Part shown: in pieces, positions 20,106-29,823 of the stretch
Numbering within the stretch: the stretch's first letter is position 1
Layout of the letters: each line of letters opens with the position of its first letter
Assembly: GCA_000467715.1 (NCBI GenBank)
Contig: AJFK01000096.1
Coordinates: 28,402-92,401 of the forward strand
Direction: 5' to 3'
DNA: 64,000 nt
From: Hysterium pulicare CBS 123377
Lineage: Eukaryota > Ascomycota > Dothideomycetes > Hysteriales > Hysteriaceae
The notes under the pieces: model-generated
The model's database searches: none
What the model was told of the DNA's origin: nothing
What the model saw: only the letters and a program-made list of their open reading frames with translations
Program-made: the position numbers and the translations under genes

Positions 20106-21246
20106 TCACTCAGGGTTCAGTTCAACAGTCTTATGCTCATCCTGCCACCAGTGTTTGATATGCTGAATCACGTGTACTTTCACCTGCTTAGGACACAACC
20201 ACGCGAAGAGCGCGATAATGAGAGTGGGGAGTGCAAGACCGACACCGCAGCCTAGAGCGATTTTGTCTGAGGAGTTGATTCCAGAGTTGGATGGAGCGGC
20301 GGACGATTGAGATAGAAATTGAACAGATGTGGTGCTTGTGGAACTTGTTTGGGCTAATGCAGAGGCCGAGGTCGGCAAAGGCGTGGCGCTTTTGGACGAG
20401 ACGCCGTACGTTGGAGTGGCGGATGTCGGAATTGCATAAGGCAATGAAGTAGATGCGGCAGAGTTATCAGAGGTTGTGGCTAATATACTACCAGAGGTTC
20501 CGATCAAGCCCAAAGCACTTTGCGTTAACGTGGACATAATGTTTGTCGGCACGTCTTTTAATGAGAATAACAAAGACTCCACGTCGCAGCAGCTCCCCGA
20601 TTTGGCGGCTTTCTGACAGCAAAACTGGGACGTTGACAGGCAGAAGAGGAGAGATTCGTACATGTTGGGTTTGTCTAGATTTTCTTTGTTGGTGTGGGTT
20701 CGATAGCGGATGCAAGCCAGATGCCCGTCTGAAGATACAAAACGAGATATCGTAACGGAAGGAGTGGCATCAGGAGCTGCAGAAGATGAGATAGAAGTTG
20801 GAAAGAATGGTACACGTACCGAGAGTGCACGAGCTCGCACAGTATGGAGAGTTCCAACTTTGGTCCGTACAAGCACCGCGATAAATATATGGTCCGTGAT
20901 CCGGTGTTGATGGGAACCAGCATAGGCCGTCGGAGAGATATACATCGTTCTCGGCGGGAATGCAACAAGAGGCAACGCCGTCGGCTGGTATTGAGTCAGG
21001 ACGAATTACGGTTAGTGTAGCAACATCTCACTTTGCAGTGGGTTGGGAACATATGAAAAGTCCTCGGGACGTGTTCCCTATCAGCCTTGTTAGTTCGGAT
21101 TTTTGGTAAATTGAGGAACAAGGAAGAGTGACATCGGGATAAAAGCATTGTGCTGTAGTAGGTGCAGCAGAGACATCGAGGTAGATCATAAAGAGGACCA
21201 AGATGATGGTCGTCGTCATTCTCGCCATTTTGGAGGGATTTGACAC
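20106..21246 (-). CDS. Single-pass surface protein with Cys-rich ectodomain
   Basis: Four minus-strand exons fit: 21133-21246, 21032-21077, 20820-20984 and 20106-20776, giving 331 residues. The first donor (GTCACT) is weak; the others are standard. A signal peptide is followed by QCFYPDGTRPEDFSYVP and SCCIPAENDVYLSDGLCW, then YIYRGACTDQSWNS and FCCQKAAKSGSCCD. That cysteine pattern (C-F-Y-P-D-G, C-C, D-G-L-C, R-G-x-C-T-D) is common in lineage-specific fungal secreted proteins of unknown function. A Ser/Thr-rich stalk (about residues 190-285) leads to one membrane helix (KIALGCGVGLALPTLIIALF) and a short charged cytosolic tail. The layout suggests a cell-surface sensor or wall-linked protein; no activity can be assigned. 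Confidence 0.7.
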
Positions 21247-21897
21247 TCTAAATGGTGTTTAGTGGCGTGAAAGAAGATAGTTGAAGGTCCCCTAGGCATG
21301 CCTATACGAAGCAAAATAGAGTTAAGAGAGGAAGAGTACAAAGGCTACGGGAAGAGTTGACTAAAAAGGATGCGGAGAGGGTAATAAACAACATGCGCGT
21401 ATGAGGCGTTGTGGCTTAGCATTAGCAAGCCTCATTCAAAGCCGGCAAACCCCCGCAGAGAAGGCAGAAGTCAATGTGAAGAACAGGTGGAGAGGCATAA
21501 GCATGCATGTGACCAACATGCAAATACCCTCTAATTGGTTCGAAGTAAGCGATTACGCAAGACATGCCAGCCAAAGATCATCAGTCGGCTTGGCGAGGCA
21601 GACTCTGGGACGAAGTGTGGAGGACGTTGGATCGAAGGATGCCTTCCCATGCCAACATGTACTCGAGCTCTCAGTCATATTCGTACCCAATTGTGCATAC
21701 CGAGGTTAATGATTCTCGCTTTTGGTGCTGACTTAGGAGACGAAATCGAAACGAACGTTTCACCAATGATAGTCAAAATGTTGATGTCGGTTCAATATAG
21801 CGAGTCGTTGACAGTTCAAAATGACACTCCCTTCGAACTCCTGTTGTCCATGGTGTCTAAAAGTCAATACATAAATTACACGCTGTACATATAGTTA
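21247..21897. other. Intergenic region
   Basis: 651 bp between the surface-protein promoter and the 3' end of BIG1. Short plus-strand frames at 21401-21894 have no recognisable content. Confidence 0.6.
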
Positions 21898-22958
21898 CTA
21901 CTGCTTCTTTTGCGCAGTTGGGCCCATCTCCTTGCTGAAGGCAAAATAGGAAACCTGAAGGCTGGAAATAGCCGTGATGCCCACGTAGAGAATAAGGAAA
22001 AGCGGTAAGCTTGCAACGAGTCCCATGAATATACCTACGAGACGTTCAGTATGTTTGCGGCAGTCAAATCAACGAGAATGAAACATACCTGGCGAGAAGT
22101 ACTGGTACCTTTCAAACAAACCGCCTTCGGTCTTTGCATCTCTTGCATGGCTCTGGATATCCCGCTTCAACTCCATGTGCACCGTCTCGGCAAACGGATC
22201 ATCCATTTGGTATATCTGTTGTGCTTGCAAGGTTGCTTCGGCTTGCTTTTCGGTTTGGGGGGTGGTAGTGTATATGACGGTGTATTTCTCGCGTCCAAGG
22301 TTTAAGATAATATCGGACAGGAAAGAATCGTATTCGGCAAGCTTAGAAGCACGGCCGGTAGTGGGCAAGGCGGGAAAATCTATTTCGACGACGCGCGGTG
22401 AAGAGTTTGATACATTTGGAATTACTCTCTCTAGGGATATGGTTAGCAATGCTTCTCCAACATAGATATGATAAGCGTACTCGAGCCATCGATTCTAATG
22501 TATTGCGCCTGACACTGACGGGCAAGGTGACTGGTAAGGTGATTTGGTGTCAAGCTAGAAGCGACTTCCCCTATTACTTCAGGAACCGTAGCGGCTGTGT
22601 GGATATCTTTGTCCTCCCCGCTTATCCATCGGCTCAGATAGGGTGCTGAGCGGCTATCGAGGTAGTCGGCGGACGAAACTCCATTCTGAGTGACAATGAA
22701 GTATGTATCGGAGGGGCAAGCATTAAAAGATTGCAATAATCTCTCTTTTAGACCAGTGGAGTGGGCGAGTTCAACATGCAGACTATCGTGGCCGAATGAA
22801 GGGATACTGGAAGAAGTAGTCAGCAAGCTATCATGACACAGGCAGACGCAAGCGGCCTACTCGGAGGTGGAGAAGAGCATGAAGGGAGACGTGTCTCGAA
22901 AAGCAGATACGGCTGTTATGGAAGCGAGGGCCAATGCCCCAAACAATCGACGGGCCAT
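21898..22958 (-). CDS. BIG1: BIG1 ER protein (cell-wall beta-1,6-glucan / V-ATPase assembly family)
   Basis: Four minus-strand exons: 22861-22958, 22481-22806, 22089-22430 and 21898-22034, giving 300 residues. The third intron-exon junction uses GTACGC with a GCTAAC branch site and a TAG acceptor. A signal peptide (RLFGALALASITAVSA) is followed by FRDTSPFMLFSTSD, the usual N-terminal sequence of mature BIG1. The C-terminus has PGIFMGLVASLPLFLILYVG with a single membrane helix, then TAISSLQVSYFAFSKEMGP and the ER-retrieval-like KKQ end. In yeast, loss of this type I ER membrane protein strongly lowers cell-wall beta-1,6-glucan; the family fold is shared with the V-ATPase assembly factor Voa1. 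The gene is divergent from the NF-X1 gene with 501 bp between start codons. Confidence 0.88.
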
Positions 22959-23459
22959 GGCTGGATGGTGGTGAAGCCGGAGAGTCGATAGGTGAAGCTG
23001 GTGGAGATACAGAATTCCAGACAGGCACGTGCCCGCGCCAAGGAGCCTAGCGATGATGACACCCGGTAAGATTGATGACGAAGACGCGCGACGATAATTC
23101 TGCAGCAGCAGAGTCACCGCAATCAACCACTCAAGCAGCCACCGCGGAGGGAGTGCAGGCGGCAGCATCTCCCTTCCTGACTCATCCTCCCTCTGAGTCC
23201 TTCACCGGGTTTCGGGGCTGTGCTTCGTTTAGCGTCTTCTCAGCATCTACTTCATTGCCCGCCGCCACACTTTCTCCCTCAGAGGCCAAACCATTCCACT
23301 CCACCTTTTTTTGCTGTTCAAGAGGCCATTCTTTTTTGGAGCCTCCCCACCCATTCAGGATTGCTTGAGCAATCTCCAGTTTCTTACCCTATCCAGTTCC
23401 CCAAATCCACAATTTCGAGCTCATTGCTTTCCGATCCCAGCTTGGTTTCCCGCTATAGC
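22959..23459. promoter_or_regulatory. Bidirectional promoter region BIG1 / NF-X1 gene
   Basis: 501 bp separate two divergent start codons. The right half (about 23150-23440) is CT-rich on the plus strand, as in fungal leaders. The frame of the right-hand gene is open up to 23220, but without an ATG ahead of 23460 that has a suitable context. Confidence 0.5.
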
Positions 23460-26400
23460 ATGTCCGCTACTATATCAGCTCTACCAGGCGACCATCAACC
23501 ACCAGCAGGCCCTACGAGAGGAAACCAACGGCGGCGACGTCCTCAGCATCGAAACCAGCAGACTGACCAGCCAAGTAACCAGCAGGATGCTGGGCTGCCA
23601 CAGAGTGAGGCCGGCAGAACAGCTGCCAATGCATCACAAGTTCTAACGAATGGAATCCCCGCACACCAGATCCTATCTGCACCTCCACAATCCACCGAGC
23701 CTTCAAGTGCCGATATCTCGGCGGCCGAGAATACAACCGCCCGCCGAGGCCGAAGAGGAAGAGGTGGAGGCTATCGAGGGCAACAGCGAGGCGGTGCTCA
23801 CACTACCCGCAGGCATGAAGCAAGAGAGGGAGAGAACCAGTCCGGACAGCCGCGTCGCGTTGTTCCAGGCGGAAGACAGTTCGGGGGCGAATTGACTGTT
23901 GACAACGAGGACAACGTTTCGATAAACGGCTCTGTGGGGTCAGACCCCCAACCGCGTCTCTCTGCAGGTGCCCCGGAGTTTCGACCTGGCCAACCTCTAT
24001 TACAGCGGCCACAGAAAGCCAAGAACACACAACTACCCCAGCCGCGGAAGCCGAGGAATCAAAAACCAACCGCTCCGAAATCGTCCGCGCATGATATTGC
24101 CACTAGGACACACGAGGACATTGACAACGGACATTACGAATGTGCTATATGTACAGAAGAGGTTCGCCGAAGTGGCAGGGTATGGTCATGCCGGACCTGC
24201 TGGACAGTCTTTCATTTGAGCTGCATCAAGAAATGGTCTACTAATGAGGGTTCTGCGGCTGCTCGTCAGCAAGCCCAGGATGGAGAGCTTCCTCCGCCGC
24301 GGCAATGGCGATGTCCTGGTTGCAATCTACCAAAAGATGTTCTACCGAAGGTCTTCACTTGCTGGTGCGAAAAGGAGATAGACCCGAAATCATTGGCTGG
24401 TCTGCCACCATTTTCATGTGGACAGACTTGTTCAAGGCCACGCGTACTACCCAAGAAATGCCCTCATCCATGTCCAAACATCTGTCACAGCGGTCCCTGT
24501 CCGCCGTGTACCCAAATGGGACCAACTCAATCATGCTTCTGCGGCAAGAGATCAATTACACGAAGATGTGTTGATACCGATTACGAAAATGGATGGAGTT
24601 GTGGAGACGTCTGCGGAGAATTGATGCCTTGTGGAGAGCATATCTGTACGAGACCCTGCCATGAAGGATTATGCGGAGCTTGCGAAATTCGAATTCCTGC
24701 CCGATGCTACTGTGGTCAAGTTCAGAAGGACATTCTATGCTGTGACCGAGGAGATGAGGAGGTGAGCAGCCTATCACATAATGTCGATGACGGATCTACC
24801 GCCGTCGAACACTGGACGGGGCTTTTTGAATGCGGCAACTCATGCGAACGAGATTTCGACTGCGGAAAACATCGTTGCGAAAAGTTATGCCACCAGCAAG
24901 ACGCTATGCCAGCTCACTGTCCCCGGTCTCCGGACGTAGTCTTCAACTGCCCTTGCGGCAAGACTCCACTAGCCGAGATCTCAAATGCAGTACGACGATC
25001 TTGCACAGACCCGATACCTAATTGCTCGAAACCATGTGGGAAGATATTGCCATGTGGACATGAGTGCTTGCAGCTTTGTCACCGAGGGGAATGCCTCCCG
25101 TGTCTTCGGACGGTCTCTATTACTTGTCGCTGTGGACGTACAACGACATCAACAGTGTGTCACCAAGGCACTGAAGAATCCCCGCAATGTATGCGCGTCT
25201 GCCGCGTCTCACTGAATTGCGGCCGTCATGAATGTGGTGACCGATGCTGCCCGGGAGAACGCAAAGCGACCGAGCGGCAGGCAAGCCGCCGCAAGCTTCG
25301 TCCTTTACATTCAGCAACCCGACAATCCGATGATGGATTCGAAGCGGAACATATTTGCACTCGTGCTTGCGATCGACCGTTGAAATGCCGGAATCCGAAC
25401 CATCGATGTCAAGAACTTTGTCACAAAGGCCCTTGTGGAACCTGTCGCGAAGCCATCTTCGACGAGGTTAGTTGCAACTGCGGTCGCACCGTTTTGCAGC
25501 CGCCTCTGCCTTGTGGAACAAAACCACCTCCGTGTCGATTCCCATGCGACCGACCGAAGTCTTGTGGTCACCCGCAGGTCGCCCACAATTGCCACCTTGA
25601 CGAAGAGAATTGTCCTAAATGTCCTTTTCTAACGACGAAGCCCTGCTTATGTGGAAAGAATACGCTCAAGAACCAGCCATGCTGGCTTAACGAAGTTAGG
25701 TGCGGCGAAATATGTGGCAGAAGACTCAAATGTGGAGCACATACGTGCCAGAAACAATGTCATCGATCAGGTGAATGCGAAGAACCATGTCGACAGCTTT
25801 GCGGAAAAGAACTGGCCACATGTGGACATGCTTGTCTAGCTACATGCCACTCACCGTTCCCTTGTAAGGAAGACAAACCGTGTCAACACAAGATCTTCGT
25901 TACTTGTGAATGTCAGCGCATCAAGCAGGAGGCGAAATGCAATGCCTCAAGGACTAGCGAAGGCAATATGAAGAAGTCACTCAAGTGCGACGATGAATGT
26001 GCGCGCTTGGAGCGAAACCGTAAGCTCGCTTTGGCGCTCAACATCGAGTCCGCAACGCATCACGATGACCACGTCCCCTATTCAGCAGAGACACTCAACA
26101 AGTATCAGGAATACTCTCCTTGGGCAGCTGTACAGGAAAAGGAGTTTCGAGTGTTTGCTGCTGACCCTCTTGGAAAGCGGTTGCGATTCAAACCAATGCC
26201 CTCACATCAGCGGGCCTTCCTACACTCTCTTGCAGAGGATTTTGGTTTCGATTCAGAAAGCATGGACCCTGAACCTCACCGTCATGTAGCCATTTTCAAG
26301 ACCCCACGATTCGTGATGGCGCCGATGAAGACATTGGCCGAATGCATACGTATTCGTCACGTTCAACGAGCTACCGCTGCTCCGACGACAGGTCATACTG

Positions 26401-27134
26401 TCACTCAGCAAGCGCGAGCGAAAGCGAACAATGCTGGTGACCCATACAATGCATTCTTGCTTACGAATACTCGCTTTGGCCTCACAATCGAAGAAGTCAG
26501 CTCTGGCGTCAAGGCCGCCATTCCCAACTCTGCAATCCAATTAGAGACTCACTTTTTACCTAGCGAGGAAGTCGCTCTCAGGCCGCCACTTGTTACCCGT
26601 GCCAACATCCCAGATCGCGACCTTCAGGCTATCCTCGAATCACTCAAACCCGACCTTGAACAGTCTTTCGCCGTCAATAAATTTGGCAAGCTCCAGCTCT
26701 GCCGCCTTGACTTTTCCCTCAACGTTCTTCGGAAGGAATCGGATAGTGGACTTGGTGCTGGCTGGAGTCAGGTTGCAGCAAAAGGTGCTGCCCCGAGGAG
26801 AGTCGAAAGAAATGCTCCGGTTGGTAGCAAAGGTGGATTTGCCGTCTTGAGTTTGAGTAGCATGAAGAAGAAAAAGGAGAAAGAGAGGGAGAGCGAAGTG
26901 GCGGATGATTGGGAAACAGCGGAGTTGATTGAGGAGGAGAGGGAGAAAGGATTGAGTGGTGTCAGCAGCGGGGATGAAGGGGCTGTCGATCAACAGATTG
27001 ATGATTCTATGCAAGCTCCTGCCGGGGATCTTGGTACATTGTCGAATGATGTACCTGCCGATGAAGCTGGGATCGACTACCTGCCGACTCGGACATCAGG
27101 GTTGGGAAGATGGGCTGATCTTGATGACGAGTAG
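23460..27134 (+). CDS. NF-X1-type zinc finger protein (FAP1 homologue)
   Basis: Intronless gene of 1224 residues starting MSATISALPG. The N-terminal 220 residues are low-complexity, rich in Gln, Pro and Arg, with RGG-like stretches (RRGRRGRGGGYRG). Near residues 226-290 is a RING/PHD-like finger (YECAICTEEV, CRTCWTVFHLSCIKKW, WRCPGC). From about 310 to 870 follow NF-X1 repeats with Cys/His patterns such as CPHPCPNICHSGPCPPC, CGKHRCEKLCH, CGHECLQLCH and CGAHTCQKQCH. Around 895-960 is an R3H-like domain (EFRVFAADPLGKRLRF, PSHQRAFLHSLAEDFGF). Yeast FAP1 binds FKBP12 (Fpr1) and competes with rapamycin; metazoan NFX1 proteins act as transcription or RNA-associated E3 factors. The C-terminus is acidic and ends in DLDDE. 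Domain order and length match the family. Confidence 0.93.
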   Translation: MSATISALPGDHQPPAGPTRGNQRRRRPQHRNQQTDQPSNQQDAGLPQSEAGRTAANASQVLTNGIPAHQILSAPPQSTEPSSADISAAENTTARRGRRGRGGGYRGQQRGGAHTTRRHEAREGENQSGQPRRVVPGGRQFGGELTVDNEDNVSINGSVGSDPQPRLSAGAPEFRPGQPLLQRPQKAKNTQLPQPRKPRNQKPTAPKSSAHDIATRTHEDIDNGHYECAICTEEVRRSGRVWSCRTCWTVFHLSCIKKWSTNEGSAAARQQAQDGELPPPRQWRCPGCNLPKDVLPKVFTCWCEKEIDPKSLAGLPPFSCGQTCSRPRVLPKKCPHPCPNICHSGPCPPCTQMGPTQSCFCGKRSITRRCVDTDYENGWSCGDVCGELMPCGEHICTRPCHEGLCGACEIRIPARCYCGQVQKDILCCDRGDEEVSSLSHNVDDGSTAVEHWTGLFECGNSCERDFDCGKHRCEKLCHQQDAMPAHCPRSPDVVFNCPCGKTPLAEISNAVRRSCTDPIPNCSKPCGKILPCGHECLQLCHRGECLPCLRTVSITCRCGRTTTSTVCHQGTEESPQCMRVCRVSLNCGRHECGDRCCPGERKATERQASRRKLRPLHSATRQSDDGFEAEHICTRACDRPLKCRNPNHRCQELCHKGPCGTCREAIFDEVSCNCGRTVLQPPLPCGTKPPPCRFPCDRPKSCGHPQVAHNCHLDEENCPKCPFLTTKPCLCGKNTLKNQPCWLNEVRCGEICGRRLKCGAHTCQKQCHRSGECEEPCRQLCGKELATCGHACLATCHSPFPCKEDKPCQHKIFVTCECQRIKQEAKCNASRTSEGNMKKSLKCDDECARLERNRKLALALNIESATHHDDHVPYSAETLNKYQEYSPWAAVQEKEFRVFAADPLGKRLRFKPMPSHQRAFLHSLAEDFGFDSESMDPEPHRHVAIFKTPRFVMAPMKTLAECIRIRHVQRATAAPTTGHTVTQQARAKANNAGDPYNAFLLTNTRFGLTIEEVSSGVKAAIPNSAIQLETHFLPSEEVALRPPLVTRANIPDRDLQAILESLKPDLEQSFAVNKFGKLQLCRLDFSLNVLRKESDSGLGAGWSQVAAKGAAPRRVERNAPVGSKGGFAVLSLSSMKKKKEKERESEVADDWETAELIEEEREKGLSGVSSGDEGAVDQQIDDSMQAPAGDLGTLSNDVPADEAGIDYLPTRTSGLGRWADLDDE

Positions 27135-27543
27135 ATCAAGCAGATGCTGAAGATGACATAACATAAATAATCTGGTCTTAGAAATCAGCTAATAAAATAG
27201 AGAGTAGTTATTAGGTACTCGTTACTCTCTCCTTTACAACATCTGCTCTTGTGACAACTTAAGTCAAATACGCCTCGTCGATAGTGGTCCTACTTTACTC
27301 CTTAGCCCTGGTCACCAAACCTTGGTCCCAAGTTTTGGCCACGTGATTATGAAGTACTCGGGCCTATATAATTATCAAGATACAGTGATCTTGCTGCTTC
27401 TAATAGAACTAGCGTCAATGAAGCATTTATCTGCACGACCTGCTACTTTTCTAGATGCAATGCGGGACGTAGAAAGGGAACAAATAACATATCAATTTGT
27501 GTATGTAGCAGGCTATTTGTTAAATTACTTTCCGCACTTCGTG
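27135..27543. other. Intergenic region
   Basis: 409 bp between two convergent 3' ends. A plus-strand frame at 27322-27600 runs into the transporter's last exon and has no motif; not called. Confidence 0.6.
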
Positions 27544-29236
27544 TCAAACCTTCTCAACTTGTTCTGTAACGGTAGCATTCTGAGGCTTCTCATGGGCTGA
27601 CTCTCCCAAAGCGGACTCCTCTACCTTGATAGTAGCCTGTTCATGCTCGCCCGCTTCTACGTAGTCCACTTCTCCGAATATCTTGTCCATTCTCTCGAGT
27701 GAGATACCTTTTGTTTCTGGAAGGATGAATATGACGGAGACCTGATGTAAACGTTAGTACGAAGGAAATCATACGGTGGAATAGATTCAAACTTACCAAA
27801 GCAACGACATTGAGACTAAATAGAAGCCAGTAACTCTTACCACCAACTTCGCTATTGAATCTTGGCCACGGTTGGGTTAAAGCAATTAGACAAATAGTTT
27901 GGCCGAGCAACGATATACCGAAAGCCTTATCCCGGACATGTTGTGGGAAGATTTCAGAGGCAATTGCGGGTGGAATTGGCCCGTTCGACCAACAGTATGT
28001 GAGTCCGACGATGAAGAGCATGGCAACTTCCACCACTGCAGCGGCCTTATTCTTGTTGGTAGGGAATGATGTCGTGAGAGATCCAAGAATGAGAAGTGCC
28101 AGTGACTGGATGCTAAATCCGGCAATCAATAATGCTCTGCGGCCGAATCGGTCGACCGAAAATGTATTGACAAGGACGATGAACAGCTGGAGTACTGCTT
28201 GAATCCCATTGATGGCGAGAGCTTGGCTTCCGCTATCCCAGCCCAAAGATTGGTAGATCAGTGTCGCATACATGGTGACTGCGGCAATACCACCGAACTG
28301 TTGCAAAGCCATCGCGTAAAATCCGTAGCACACACGCTTCCGTAAAGCAGGAGTCTTCAGCAGGCCCATGTATCCCGGATCGAAGCGTCGTCGGAACTCC
28401 CGAGAGGCAACCAGCTCGTGAAATTCGGCACGCACGTATTCGTCATCAGGAGACCCAGACCTGATCTTGGCAAGGACGGTCAATGCTCTTTCTGGTTCCT
28501 CGGGATGCTTCTCTAGCAGCCATCGTGGGCTCTCCGGGTACCAGAATGAGACAACCACGAACATCAGGCCGATGGGGATTTGAATGACGTTCGATACCCT
28601 CCAGGCGATATTGTAAGGTGACTTGTGGAAGGACATGCCGTAGCCTGCCCAGAACGCGATGAGGGTCCCGAGCTGGTATCCAAATTGGGAGACTGTGCCT
28701 ACGAAAGAACCACGCAGTTTTCGAGGAGAGCATTCTGCGACGTAGAGATTGGAGGCGATGTAGACGCATCCGAATCCGAGACCCCTGACATTGATAAGTG
28801 CGAGCTGGCAGGATGTTTGAGCGATGCTTACGTCATAAGGCGACCGAGAATAAGTACTCCATATGTGTTTGGCACAACTTGGACGACTCTTCGCCATGTA
28901 AGTGATTGACCTGGAATGCAGTGTGTGATATTTAACTTACACTCCAATGCACATGAAGATTATAGAAATGCGAAGAGCCCACAATCGACCGAGCATGCTA
29001 GCGAGAGTTCCTCCAATGAACAATTGAGCAAGACCAGTAGATGCCCAAGGAATCGTGGCAATCACGCCGCTCCTCGTAGAGTCGACGTTATAATAATGAA
29101 TGAATTCCTTGTCCGCCAAGATGACAGTCATGATTCCGGCGTCATATCCGTTGAAGCATGTCGAGAAGACCATGCCATATAGGAGTAGTGCCGCATAGCG
29201 GTCTTCTGGAGGTAGAAACTTGTGAAGAAGTCCCAT
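27544..29236 (-). CDS. MFS sugar transporter
   Basis: Four minus-strand exons: 28941-29236, 28832-28888, 27797-28784 and 27544-27741, giving 512 residues. The first intron ends at an AAG acceptor (28889), the only one that keeps IGVVVQVVPNTYGVLILGRLMT in frame. Sugar-porter signatures are present: FNGYDAGIMT in helix 1, LGRLWALR in the first loop, GLGFGCVYIASNLYVAECSP, PESPRWLLEKHPEEPERAL, the QFGGIAAVTMYA segment of helix 7, DRFGRRALL and PETKGISLERMDKIFG at the end. Twelve membrane helices are expected. The family moves hexoses, pentoses or disaccharides with protons across the plasma membrane. It is divergent from a GH127 arabinofuranosidase (587 bp between ATGs), so L-arabinose or a small beta-L-arabinoside is a reasonable substrate guess. 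Confidence 0.92.
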
Positions 29237-29823
29237 GGCGGTGGCAGAGAAGCTTGAAAAGAGGCTTTGAAGGGAAGAGTCTGCTTGCCTGTCATCTTGA
29301 GATCGGCGCGTGATGAAGGCTTCTTATGGTCGCTCTCTTGAGGCATGGGTTCCGTGGCTATCCCCGTGGGGATGGCTTTCGCAGATGGCGAAGTCCCGGT
29401 GGGAAATAGACAGTTATTGATGGACGGTAATTTTGTCGACTGAAGGTTAGCGACGGTGTTTGCTATGGATGGCTGCGAGCGATGGGTGGAGAGACGAAAC
29501 GGACCACTACGTAAGCGGCAGCATTGCCGAGGTGCAAACCTTGGCTAATACGACGCCGAAAGGGCTGGCACATCTATCCCAGTCTCCCACCGTTGTTGAT
29601 CATCTAAATCATCGATCATGTTCGCCGTACACCGTCGGCACGCCATGCGGCATTCGTCCTGTGTTCTCGGATTGAGCTTTCAACTGAAGATGATGATGTC
29701 CACGATTAAGTGCCGTTAAAGGACTTCTACTGCCAATAAGTCCTAGGCTTTCAGTACTTCAAGTCAAGTTCCTACAATCCGTTTACTTATTCTCCGGAAA
29801 TCTTGCAGAACTAGAGGTCCAAA
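29237..29823. promoter_or_regulatory. Shared promoter region of transporter and GH127 genes
   Basis: 587 bp between divergent ATGs. It contains TCCCCGTGGGGA at 29361-29372, a short palindrome that includes GTGGGG, a match to the CreA consensus SYGGRG for carbon catabolite repression. A minus-strand ATG at 29346 opens a frame that overlaps the transporter start in another phase and could act as an upstream ORF. Confidence 0.4.

Noticed and set aside
23220-23459. N-terminal extension of the NF-X1 gene frame
   Set aside because: The upstream open stretch has no ATG in frame before 23460 and is CT-rich leader-like sequence within the shared promoter region.
29128-29346. Separate small gene starting at 29346 on the minus strand
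   Set aside because: It overlaps the transporter's first exon in another frame and has no stop-free continuation into it; kept only as a possible upstream ORF.
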